A DNA stretch of 14,055 nucleotides, from positions 1 to 14,055 of the forward strand of contig JALHET010000015.1 in NCBI GenBank assembly GCA_022839525.1, read 5' to 3'. Under the pieces are notes generated by a model. It saw only the letters and a list, made by a program, of their open reading frames with translations. It did no database searches and was not told where the DNA came from. Shown here in pieces: positions 1 through 7,336 of this stretch. Both the position numbers and the translations under genes were made by a program. This DNA comes from Lentisphaerota bacterium (GTDB lineage Bacteria; Verrucomicrobiota; Kiritimatiellia; RFP12; UBA1067). Position 1 is the stretch's first letter, and every line of letters begins with the position of its first letter.

Positions 1-14
1 CGGATACCCATCCG
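1..14. terminator. Small inverted repeat downstream of the glycosidase gene, possible truncated terminator
   Basis: A perfect 5-bp stem (CGGAT / ATCCG) encloses a 4-base loop, 34 bases past the stop of the minus-strand glycosidase gene. On the minus strand any following T run would lie outside the window, so whether it is an intrinsic terminator cannot be decided. Confidence 0.25.
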
Positions 15-47
15 GATGTCAATGCACCGCAAAACTTTTTTTGGGGA

Positions 48-3000
48 TTATTCCTTGTGTTGTTTCACATCCGCTTCAACCAAGTCAAAGACACGCACAA
101 AGTCAACGGTAAAGGCGTCTCCAGCCCGCACGGCCTCTTCAAGCGCGGCAACGGGACGACCGGTCATCCGGTTCTGACGGTACCACTGGCATTCCGTGGA
201 GATGAGCAGGAACTCCTCGACAGCGCTCACGGGCTCGTCCGGACGGCCCCCGACCTTCTCGCCGTCACGTCGGCCGTCGACGAAGACGGTGTAACCGTCG
301 GGCTCCCAGAGAAGCCCGAACGTGTGGAACTCATCCGTCGAAAGATCGAGTGAATGGATGGGAATGCCCTTCGCCGCATTGCCCCCACCGCCACGCGGCG
401 TGCAATAGCCGTAGTAGTCGGCTCCATATCCGTTCATGTGAAACATGTGCCGACCGACGCACCCGGGGGCGAACGACTCCATGATGTCGTGTTCGATGCC
501 GACCCGCTTCGGATCCAGGCAGACGCCCTGTGTCTCGGACTGCATCCAGAAGGCGCTCCACCAGCCCGGCTTGCGCTGGAGGCGACAACGGCACTCATAA
601 TAGCCGTAGCGATGGAGGAACTTCGCCTTCTTGCGCTTCGGCAGGGGCCAGAATCCTGTGCGATGCTCCATATGCGGAATGTCCCACATGAGCTCGCCCG
701 TCTGCAGTTGCGGCGAGACGAACTGCCCGTTCGGCAGTTTCTTCACCTTCAGGTTCACGACGCCGTTAGCGACCTCGACGCATCCGTCCTCGGGCGCGGC
801 AAAGGCCGGAAAGCGCTGCCCCCAGAAGTTCGTGCGATACGACCATTTCGATTCGTCGAGTGCCGTGCCGTTGAACTCGTCATTCCAGACCAAGCGAAAC
901 GACCGGCCCGCCGGCAGGAGCGACGGTGATTCGCCTGGGACGGCCGCGACGGGCGTACAGGCGACCGGAAGCGTTTCGATTTTGACAAGCGTGCCGTGGC
1001 GCTCGCCCGCCTGAAGGACATGCGAGCCGTCGCTCTCAAAGGGAATCACGGCGCCATCCGCACCTACGTCTCGCTCTGCGACGACCTTCTCGCCCGACGC
1101 ATCATGGCAAACGACACGCACATGCCGCGTCTGAGGCATCCCGGCGAACGTTCCGCGGCGCGCGCCGACCCTCAGCACACCGTTCGAGAAAACAAGCGGT
1201 GTCACCGTATAGGCACCCTGCCGATAGGCGAGAGAATCGCCGTCGTCCTCATACCACTCGCCTGCGCCATCCGCATCCGTCCAGACGTGCAGCTCGACGG
1301 TCCCGTGCCAGCCCTTCTCGACGTGTTGAACGCCACTGGGCAACATCGGGATGATCGCCCCCGCCTTCACATACAGGCCGCCGCCCACAGAACGCGTGCG
1401 CATGACCGGAACTTCCCGGCCGCCCTCGACCTTTCGTCCCGTCCACCAGTCATACCACAGCCCCTTCGGCAGCGTTGTTGTCCCGGAAAAGCACGAGACA
1501 ATCAGATCGTCACCTAGATAATACGTCGACGACATTTCGGCGTAATCCGCGACATCCGGATGCATGAAGACCAAGGGACGCGCCATCGGCCAGCCGGTCC
1601 GCGCGGCCGTTGCAGCCGCACCATAGATATACGGCAGGAGCCGATAACGCAACTGCAGATAGTTTCGGAAGATGTCGAGATCCTCCTTGGGCTGGTACCA
1701 CGGCTGCTCCCAGTAGTCCCAGTTGTTCTGCTGGCTCCATGGCTGGAGCATCCCGAAATGAAGGCCCTGCGCATGCACGACCCACGGCAGGTTGGCGCCC
1801 TTGGAATTCGGCCGGTAGACGTCCATGTCGCAGCTCTGGTTCGAGTGTCCGGAAGCCGCCAGGTTGAGAACCGAGACGAGACTCTGTGAGCCTCCGCCCG
1901 TGTCGCCGGCCCACGTCGCCACATACTGCTGCACGCCCGCATAGCCACCCGCGGAATAGACCATCGCGCGCTTCTTCGTATGCTGTTCGTAGCCCTGCGC
2001 CATCTGCTTCGCGTAGACGAGCGGATAGAGGTTGTGCGCCTCTTCGTTGTCCATACCGTTCGCCCAGACGCGGTTCGGCACGCCGTTCCATTCCGTCACC
2101 TGACAGGAACCGTCCAGCTTGAAGCAGCGGGCACCCTGATCGACAAAGAACTCGAGGTGCTTGAACCACGGCTCCCGCCCCTCCGGAACCTCCTTCTTCG
2201 GGTAGATGCGACGGCGGTTACTGTACCGCGGATCGTTGATCTTCACGCCCGTCTTTTCGATGTTCTCGTCATGGAACGTGCCGTCCTCGGCAAGTTTTCC
2301 TTCCGCACCGGCGGCCTTCGGCGGTTCGACCACGGTGCCGCCGACCAACTCCTCCTCGTAGCGGAACAGGTCATAGTTGCAGCACAGCCAGAGCGAAAGC
2401 TTGAAGCCCATCCGCCCGAGTGCCGCGATGAAGGTGTGGCGGCTCTTCGGACACCAGTAGGGGAAATAGAACCGGCCGGGATCCCAGACCTTATCCGTCC
2501 GGAAGTCATAGAACTTGTCCATCCAGCCCGGCTCAAGGCCGATGACATCGCATGGCAGGTCACGGTCGCGGAAGTCCTGTGCCTCGCGCATCAGGTTGAA
2601 CTGGTCGATCCACTGGTTGCAGACATAGGTGAACCCGTAGCCGAAGACCGGCAAAAGCGCCGGGCGTCCCGTCAGTTGCGTGTAAACGTCCAGCAGCTCA
2701 CGATAGTCCCGTCCCGTGAAGACGTAAAAGTCGATTGGGCTTTTCTTCGCTGTACAGACGACAGCATTCGTATCCGTCGCACCAACGTCAATCGTGTTCC
2801 GCCATGTCGTGTTGACAAGCACCCCCCGCCCCTTCGAGGTCAGGAACATCGGTATTGGGATATAGCTGTGGACGTTCTTTACGTAGATTTCGTATTTGCC
2901 CGGCCGCCTCTGGATGTTCGCACGGCTCACGTCGCCAAGGCCGTAGACAAGCTCGCCCGCAACGAGGGGGAAGCGCAACCGATAACCATCCCCGACCTTC

Positions 3001-3227
3001 TCGACCGTTACGTTTTCCCCTGCCAGCGACACGGTCGAGCCAACGGCTCTGGAAACGGCCGTCGGCTTTCCGCCTTTCAAGATACCATAACGGACGAGCC
3101 CCCCTTCGGCCGCACCCTCCTCGCGAACTCGCGTCAAGTTCGGCGACAGCGTCTCTACGCTGAGAGACGCTCCCGCCAACAACGGGAAAAATGACAGGCA
3201 CGCCAGCCAACAAGTTGAGTTTTTCAT
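48..3227 (-). CDS. Secreted bifunctional glycoside hydrolase: GH31 alpha-glycosidase fused to GH16 beta-glucanase-type domain
   Basis: Protein of 1059 aa. Residues 1-20 form a signal peptide (MKNSTCWLAC start, hydrophobic core, AGA cleavage region), so the enzyme should act outside the cytoplasm. Residues about 90-690 are a GH31 retaining alpha-glycosidase (alpha-glucosidase/alpha-xylosidase family): FKLDG carries the probable nucleophile D372 and WAGD the probable acid/base D442. A linker (about 740-775) leads to a GH16 domain (about 776-1050) with the catalytic signature EHDIME (E912 nucleophile, D914, E917 acid/base). GH16 enzymes cleave internal beta-glycosidic bonds in laminarin-, lichenan-, agar- or carrageenan-like polymers. 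The ATG at 3227 was chosen over one at 3320 because it begins the signal peptide and has AAAAGGA 5-6 bases upstream. It follows the aldolase gene after 208 bases and probably has its own promoter. Substrates are not predictable from sequence. The family assignments are firm; the fusion is unusual. Confidence 0.92.
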   Translation of the reverse strand: MKNSTCWLACLSFFPLLAGASLSVETLSPNLTRVREEGAAEGGLVRYGILKGGKPTAVSRAVGSTVSLAGENVTVEKVGDGYRLRFPLVAGELVYGLGDVSRANIQRRPGKYEIYVKNVHSYIPIPMFLTSKGRGVLVNTTWRNTIDVGATDTNAVVCTAKKSPIDFYVFTGRDYRELLDVYTQLTGRPALLPVFGYGFTYVCNQWIDQFNLMREAQDFRDRDLPCDVIGLEPGWMDKFYDFRTDKVWDPGRFYFPYWCPKSRHTFIAALGRMGFKLSLWLCCNYDLFRYEEELVGGTVVEPPKAAGAEGKLAEDGTFHDENIEKTGVKINDPRYSNRRRIYPKKEVPEGREPWFKHLEFFVDQGARCFKLDGSCQVTEWNGVPNRVWANGMDNEEAHNLYPLVYAKQMAQGYEQHTKKRAMVYSAGGYAGVQQYVATWAGDTGGGSQSLVSVLNLAASGHSNQSCDMDVYRPNSKGANLPWVVHAQGLHFGMLQPWSQQNNWDYWEQPWYQPKEDLDIFRNYLQLRYRLLPYIYGAAATAARTGWPMARPLVFMHPDVADYAEMSSTYYLGDDLIVSCFSGTTTLPKGLWYDWWTGRKVEGGREVPVMRTRSVGGGLYVKAGAIIPMLPSGVQHVEKGWHGTVELHVWTDADGAGEWYEDDGDSLAYRQGAYTVTPLVFSNGVLRVGARRGTFAGMPQTRHVRVVCHDASGEKVVAERDVGADGAVIPFESDGSHVLQAGERHGTLVKIETLPVACTPVAAVPGESPSLLPAGRSFRLVWNDEFNGTALDESKWSYRTNFWGQRFPAFAAPEDGCVEVANGVVNLKVKKLPNGQFVSPQLQTGELMWDIPHMEHRTGFWPLPKRKKAKFLHRYGYYECRCRLQRKPGWWSAFWMQSETQGVCLDPKRVGIEHDIMESFAPGCVGRHMFHMNGYGADYYGYCTPRGGGGNAAKGIPIHSLDLSTDEFHTFGLLWEPDGYTVFVDGRRDGEKVGGRPDEPVSAVEEFLLISTECQWYRQNRMTGRPVAALEEAVRAGDAFTVDFVRVFDLVEADVKQHKE

Positions 3228-3302
3228 TTGTTCCTTTTCTGTTTTTCCAAAGAGTCGGGCAAAAGCCGTTCGCCGAAGACACCTTGACCCTTTGTCAGTG
3301 CG

Positions 3303-3331
3303 AATACAGATACCTAACAAAGGCGCGCCAA
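3303..3331 (-). promoter_or_regulatory. Candidate promoter of the GH31-GH16 gene
   Basis: On the minus strand, TTGGCG (3331-3326) and TGTATT (3308-3303) are separated by 17 bases; each matches the sigma-70 consensus at 4 of 6 positions. It lies about 75 bases before the ATG, in the only long gap of the minus-strand cluster. This is consistent with separate transcription of the secreted enzyme. Confidence 0.35.
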
Positions 3332-3435
3332 CGGAGGATACCGATCGTCGTTATCACGATCCAGCATCCGCAAGTCCGATTCCCGCAGGCGATCTCCCAC
3401 CATGCGTCGATCCGGCCAGCTGATGATTGCCCCTA

Positions 3436-4302
3436 CTACAGGTCGTTGAACATTTGGAAGGCCTCGGCTGGCTTCATGTCCTTGTGAACCACCGCCGAAA
3501 CCGCCTGAATCATCGCCACGGGCTTCTCAGACTGGAAGACATTGCGCCCCATGTCCACGCCCGCCGCGCCGCTTTGGATCGCGTTGTAGGCCAGCTCCAA
3601 CGCCTCCAACTCGGGCAGCTTCTTGCCGCCCGCAATCACAATCGGTACCGGGCAACACGCGACGACCTTTTCGAACCCGTCGGTATAGTAGGTCTTGACG
3701 ATGTTCGCGCCGTTCTCCGCGCAGATCCGTGAGGCCAGCCCGAAGTAACGCGCATCGCGCGCCATGTCCTTGCCCACGGCCGTTACCCCCATCACCGGGA
3801 TGCCGGCCGCCTGTCCCGCGTCAACCGCCTGATAAAGGTTCGCAACCGTTTCCGCCTCCGCGCCCTGATCGCCGATCGCCACCATCACCGCGATCGCCGA
3901 CGCGTTCAGCTTCACCGCATCCTGAATGTCGATGACCACGTTGTGGTTGAGCTCTGTCAGGATCGATGTCCCGGCGTCTGAGCGCAGACAGATCGGCTTG
4001 CGGCTTGTCGGAGGCACCAGCGAACGCAGCACGCCGCGCGCGCACATCAGACAGTCCGCATACTCGATCAGCGGCACAATGCCCAAGTCGATGCGCTCCA
4101 CGCCCGACGTCGGCCCCATAATGAAGCCGTGGTCAAAAGCCAGCATCACGGTCTTGCCCGTAGCGGGGTTAAAGATACGGCTGAGGCGGTCTTTCATGCC
4201 CCAGTCGAGATTGTTCGAGCCCTTGAGAAAGAAACCTTCGGTCTTCTGCGCCACACCGACACCATAGTTGTTGCCGTCGCGGATGTCGTCCAAATCAGCC
4301 AT
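3436..4302 (-). CDS. lsrF: LsrF/DhnA-type class I (Schiff-base) aldolase
   Basis: Protein of 288 aa with close resemblance to E. coli LsrF across its length: N-terminal MADLDDI, then [25 protein letters not shown] (about 48-59), VGKDM, IVKTYY and GGKKLPE...GVDMGRN. K203 in IVKTYY falls at the position of the catalytic lysine of LsrF. E. coli LsrF cleaves the phosphorylated autoinducer-2 product (3-hydroxy-5-phosphonooxypentane-2,4-dione); relatives are fructose-bisphosphate-type aldolases. No LsrK kinase, LsrG or Lsr transporter is present, and the partners are DhaK and DhaL, so the substrate here may be another phosphorylated ketose. The start has AAAAAGGA 8 bases upstream. The gene begins 39 bases after dhaL and ends with tandem stops TAG TAG. 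The symbol reflects sequence family only; autoinducer-2 degradation is not supported by context. Confidence 0.88.
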   Translation of the reverse strand: MADLDDIRDGNNYGVGVAQKTEGFFLKGSNNLDWGMKDRLSRIFNPATGKTVMLAFDHGFIMGPTSGVERIDLGIVPLIEYADCLMCARGVLRSLVPPTSRKPICLRSDAGTSILTELNHNVVIDIQDAVKLNASAIAVMVAIGDQGAEAETVANLYQAVDAGQAAGIPVMGVTAVGKDMARDARYFGLASRICAENGANIVKTYYTDGFEKVVACCPVPIVIAGGKKLPELEALELAYNAIQSGAAGVDMGRNVFQSEKPVAMIQAVSAVVHKDMKPAEAFQMFNDL

Positions 4303-4341
4303 GATCGTTTTCCTTTTTCGAGAGAATCAACTCTTTCGGTC

Positions 4342-4956
4342 TCACTTCACTGTTTTCGCGAACGCGGCGAAGATGCAAGCCATCGAGGCCGCCCCCGCGT
4401 CGCGTGGGCCGACCGAACGGTCGCCGAGGTTTTTGGCGCGGCCGAATCTGGCGCGCATCGCGCAGGTGGCCTCGGCTCCCTTTTCGGCCGCTTCCGCGGC
4501 CTTCCGGAGCATCGCGCCGACACCTTCGCCCCGAGCCAAAACCATTGCCTCCGTCGCCGGGATCAGCGCATCCATCAGCGTCTTGTCACCCACGCGCGCC
4601 CGCGTCGTGAACCCGAGTTCCTCCACGCCCCCATTGAAAACCTTCGCCAGCGCCGCCGCATCGAGTTCCGCCGCGCCTTCGGGCGCCGCATCGCTCATGC
4701 CCTGCAGCCAAGCCCCATACAGCGTGCTGGTCGAGCCGCAGGCCTCGTTCTGCAAGGCGTCGCTCAGCGCTTTGAGGTACCCCTTGAAATCGTCGCCGCT
4801 GGCTTTTGCCATCGCGTTGAAGGCCGTCACGATCGCGGTGCCGTGATCCCCGTCGCCCCCCGACGCGGCATCCAGTTCGGAGAAGCGCCTCTCCCCCGCC
4901 CGGATGTCCACGCCAGCGGCGGCAATCATCGTTTTGAATTCCGAAAGCGAAAGCAT
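4342..4956 (-). CDS. dhaL: Dihydroxyacetone kinase-like ADP/ATP-binding subunit DhaL
   Basis: Protein of 204 aa, the usual DhaL length. It carries the nucleotide/Mg-binding signature L-D29-xxxxx-D35-G-D37-H-G, then GSTSTLYG (about 74-81), GDKTLMDAL (123-131) and a C-terminal GRAKNLGDRSVGPRDAGA, all hallmarks of DhaL. DhaL holds the nucleotide that phosphorylates the ketose bound covalently by DhaK. ATG 4956 is the chosen start because AAAGGA lies 6 bases upstream; the TTG six bases earlier leaves no room for that ribosome-binding site. It starts 24 bases after the dhaK stop. No DhaM (phosphotransferase donor) is in the window, so the phosphate source, free ATP or a DhaM encoded elsewhere, is open. 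Confidence 0.92.
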   Translation of the reverse strand: MLSLSEFKTMIAAAGVDIRAGERRFSELDAASGGDGDHGTAIVTAFNAMAKASGDDFKGYLKALSDALQNEACGSTSTLYGAWLQGMSDAAPEGAAELDAAALAKVFNGGVEELGFTTRARVGDKTLMDALIPATEAMVLARGEGVGAMLRKAAEAAEKGAEATCAMRARFGRAKNLGDRSVGPRDAGAASMACIFAAFAKTVK

Positions 4957-4980
4957 GGGCAATCCTTTGTCCGCGTTCCT

Positions 4981-5979
4981 TTACGCCGTCCAGTACGGTG
5001 CGCGTGCCTTGGCCTTGAGGTACTCGGCGTGATCCGCATCGAGCTTACAGAGGATCATCTGGAACCCGGCCATTTCCTGCACCGTCAGGTATTCCCCGCA
5101 ACCTCCGCTGACCAGCTTGACGCCCTTGGCGGCCAGCAGTTGGGCGGCCTTCCGGTAGACGATCAGCATCTCCATGTGGGTGGTCGCCCCTGTGCCGTTG
5201 ATGAGCAGCAGCGCCGTGTCGCCGGCCTTCACGCCGGTCGCTTGGACGAGCGGCTCAATCATACGCGCGGCGGTCTCGTCCGCGGTGAGGATCTTGGTGC
5301 GGCCGCCGCCGGCCTCGCCGTGCTGGCCCATGCCGATCTCCATCTCGTCGTCGGGCAACACCGTGATCGGCTCGCCGTTCTGCGGATGCGTGCAGCCGGA
5401 CATCGCCACGGCCAACGTCGCCATCTGCTTGTTGAAGCGCTCGCCGATTTCGGCGACCTCATCCAGACTCTTGCCCGCCTCGGCGGCCGCGCCGATAACC
5501 TTGCAGAGGGGAATGCAACCGGCCAGCCCGCGCTTGTCTTCCTCCGGCGTATCCACGCCAGCCGAGATATCCTCGTGCGTGACGATCTCGCGGACTTTGA
5601 TGCCCTCTTTCTGGGCGTCGCGCAGCGCCTTGCTGGCGCTCATGCGGTCGCCCGCGTGGTTGAGCGTGACCAGCACGATACCGGCGTCACGCTTGAACAT
5701 GCGGAGTGCCTCCAGCACCTTCGGGGCGCCCGGCGCGGCAAAGATATCGCCCACCACGCTCGCGTCCAACAAGCCCTCCCCCACGAAACCGCTCAGCGCA
5801 GGCTCATGCCCCGCGCCACCGAGCGTCACAATCGCGACGTTGTCCGGATCCTTCGGCGTCGCGCGCACCACGATCTTCTCGCTCACGATCTTGACTTTAC
5901 CGCTGTAGCAGAGCGCCAACCCTTCCAGCAACTCTCTGGTCAAATCGGCGGGGTCATTGATAAACTTTTTCATCGGCAT
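4981..5979 (-). CDS. dhaK: Dihydroxyacetone kinase-like ketose-binding subunit DhaK
   Basis: Protein of 332 aa starting MPMKKFINDPADL as DhaK proteins do. GGAGHEP (54-60) holds H58, equivalent to E. coli His56. GMGQHGEAGG (216-225) holds H220, the histidine that forms a hemiaminal with the ketone carbonyl. D111 matches Asp109. The E. coli stretch IKNYTGD aligns with TLNHAGD, so active-site Lys104 is replaced by L106. DhaK with DhaL phosphorylates a terminal hydroxyl of dihydroxyacetone or of larger ketoses such as erythrulose; the changed residue makes a non-standard substrate plausible. Start 5979 has AAAGGA 8 bases upstream; a second ATG at 5973 is possible but poorly spaced. The gene follows the VOC gene by 34 bases. 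Family certain, substrate unknown. Confidence 0.92.
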   Translation of the reverse strand: MPMKKFINDPADLTRELLEGLALCYSGKVKIVSEKIVVRATPKDPDNVAIVTLGGAGHEPALSGFVGEGLLDASVVGDIFAAPGAPKVLEALRMFKRDAGIVLVTLNHAGDRMSASKALRDAQKEGIKVREIVTHEDISAGVDTPEEDKRGLAGCIPLCKVIGAAAEAGKSLDEVAEIGERFNKQMATLAVAMSGCTHPQNGEPITVLPDDEMEIGMGQHGEAGGGRTKILTADETAARMIEPLVQATGVKAGDTALLLINGTGATTHMEMLIVYRKAAQLLAAKGVKLVSGGCGEYLTVQEMAGFQMILCKLDADHAEYLKAKARAPYWTA

Positions 5980-6013
5980 AACACGAATCCTTTGGTTACA
6001 CGCAAACCACTGT

Positions 6014-6325
6014 TCAGCCCACCTGCATCAGTTCAACCGGCATGCCCTGATCGTAGATGAACGCGATCTTCAGCCCGGGCATCGGCTCGCAGACCGGCCA
6101 CAGGACGCTCTTGCCCTTCACGGCCTCGGCGATATTCTCGACGACATAGGCCACATGTGTCTCGTCCTGAATGGCGGCGGCCATGGGACTATCCGGCTCG
6201 AAGTAAAGCCACTCGACCTTGTAAGGGCTCGCGCCCGCGTCGGTGATCCACACCTTCAGCGGCTCCACATACGCCATCCCTTCCATCTTCTCGAAAACCG
6301 GAATTCCTGTGTGATGATACGTCAT
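6014..6325 (-). CDS. Small VOC (glyoxalase/bleomycin-resistance fold) protein
   Basis: Protein of 103 aa, about the size of one VOC domain. HHTGIPV at the N-terminus, HVAYVVEN with H57, and a final PVELMQ with E98 are spaced like the first strand, the mid-domain metal-binding His and the C-terminal metal-binding Glu of this fold. VOC proteins catalyse isomerisation, epimerisation or lyase steps on small carbonyl compounds at a divalent metal. The start at 6325 (MTYHHTG) was chosen because GGGAG is about 7 bases upstream and the longer reading adds an unrelated tail. It sits 22 bases after the isomerase-like gene and 34 before dhaK, so a role in the same ketose pathway is likely. The reaction is unknown. 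Confidence 0.72.
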   Translation of the reverse strand: MTYHHTGIPVFEKMEGMAYVEPLKVWITDAGASPYKVEWLYFEPDSPMAAAIQDETHVAYVVENIAEAVKGKSVLWPVCEPMPGLKIAFIYDQGMPVELMQVG

Positions 6326-6347
6326 ATTCTTTCTCCCTTCGTTGAAC

Positions 6348-7094
6348 TTAAAAACCGACGCCCGGCACCGAGAAGCGCAGGCCTGTCCCGTCATGGTAAG
6401 TCGCGTACTCGGTCACGATCGCGCCCTCCTTGCCGCCCATCATGAAGTGCCACGTCTCGGGCGCCGCCAGCTTGTGGACCGTGCCGTCTGCCTCCCACCG
6501 CTCCACATGCACGCTCCTGAGGTGCGGGATCTGCACCTTGGAAAGCATCGCTTTGGCTTCCGGATACTTGTCGAGGTTGGGCTCGCCGACCTCGCTGAAC
6601 CCGTACACGTACCCGTGCCGCACTTGCCAGCTCTCGATCTTGCAGCGTATGGCCTTACCGTCCTTGTCCGTCGTGGGCACATGGCGGTGTTCGGCAATGC
6701 TCTGGCACGGCAGCAGATAGATGTCGTGGCCGAAATACCCCTCGGCCTTCTCGTTCACCCAGATCACGCCGCCCATGCCGAACGAGGCAAAGTCGCCCTT
6801 GGCAAAATCAACCGCCCAAAAGAACCCGTCGTCTTTCTTCAGCGCGGGATAGACCGGCACATTGAATTTCTCCATCAGCCCGAAATAAGCCTGCTTGGCC
6901 TTTACACTGTCAAACTTCCCGTCTTTATAATAATCCACGTTGTTCACCCGCTTGCACCCTTTCTGCGCCGCGCGCTCGCAGCACGATGATTGCGCTTCTG
7001 CTGTTTTGCACCCTGCCGCAAAACCCATCAGCCCCACACCAACACCGGTGGCCAGCACGCCGGCCAACACGTTAGAAAAAACACCCTTTTGCAT
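6348..7094 (-). CDS. Exported D-lyxose isomerase-like cupin protein, probable lipoprotein
   Basis: Protein of 248 aa. Residues 1-28 are a hydrophobic signal segment ending in AAG-C29, a lipobox-like site with Ala at -3, followed by a Cys-rich stretch to about residue 47. The rest resembles the bacterial D-lyxose ketol-isomerase (YdaE-type) cupin family: LPCQSIAEHRHVP supplies metal ligands H136 and H138, KIES the likely E154, and ETWHFMMGGKEGAIVTEYA the final His (H216). Those enzymes interconvert D-lyxose and D-xylulose and often D-mannose and D-fructose, and are normally cytoplasmic, so the export signal is odd. It is the first gene of the minus-strand cluster, with GAGG 5-6 bases before the ATG. 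The fold and ligands are well supported; the reaction and lipid anchoring are inferred. Confidence 0.78.
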   Translation of the reverse strand: MQKGVFSNVLAGVLATGVGVGLMGFAAGCKTAEAQSSCCERAAQKGCKRVNNVDYYKDGKFDSVKAKQAYFGLMEKFNVPVYPALKKDDGFFWAVDFAKGDFASFGMGGVIWVNEKAEGYFGHDIYLLPCQSIAEHRHVPTTDKDGKAIRCKIESWQVRHGYVYGFSEVGEPNLDKYPEAKAMLSKVQIPHLRSVHVERWEADGTVHKLAAPETWHFMMGGKEGAIVTEYATYHDGTGLRFSVPGVGF

Positions 7095-7152
7095 CGGGAC
7101 CTCATCCTTTCAGGTTAATGATTTGCCCTACCGGCACTCAAATCCGGATTTT

Positions 7153-7170
7153 CTCACTTACTGTAGTGAG
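7153..7170. promoter_or_regulatory. Operator-like palindrome in the divergent purC / isomerase-cluster region
   Basis: A perfect inverted repeat CTCACT-N6-AGTGAG lies 58 bases before the first gene of the minus-strand catabolic cluster and 166 bases before purC. Symmetry and placement suit a regulator-binding site for the catabolic cluster. The rest of 7095-7336 shows no convincing minus-strand sigma-70 promoter by eye. No regulator gene is present in the window. Confidence 0.35.
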
Positions 7171-7304
7171 GGCAGTTTACCCAAAAACTCCCACTGCTGT
7201 AAATGCCGAACATTCATCGTTCGGCCAGCCGCGCGGCGCGTGACCGCACGCGACCGTCAAACCACTTTTTTCAAGAGTGTGCTGTGTTTCCGCCGGTTTT
7301 TCTG

Positions 7305-7310
7305 TAAAAT
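7305..7310 (+). promoter_or_regulatory. Candidate -10 box of purC
   Basis: TAAAAT matches the sigma-70 -10 consensus at 5 of 6 positions and lies 26 bases before the purC ATG, giving a leader of about 20 bases. No good -35 element is visible 16-18 bases upstream, so the promoter would be weak or activator-dependent. Confidence 0.4.
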
Positions 7311-7336
7311 ACGTCCCATTTAACCAGCGGGTATCT

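Noticed and set aside
1980..3194. Long plus-strand open frame of 404 codons opposite the glycosidase gene
   Set aside because: It lies entirely antisense to a gene with clear GH31 motifs, has no recognisable domain, and is expected from GC-rich codon bias.
4129..6060. Long plus-strand open frame of 643 codons opposite lsrF, dhaL and dhaK
   Set aside because: It crosses three convincing minus-strand genes and their gaps, is rich in Arg, His and Ala in no family pattern, and is a mirror of GC-rich codons.
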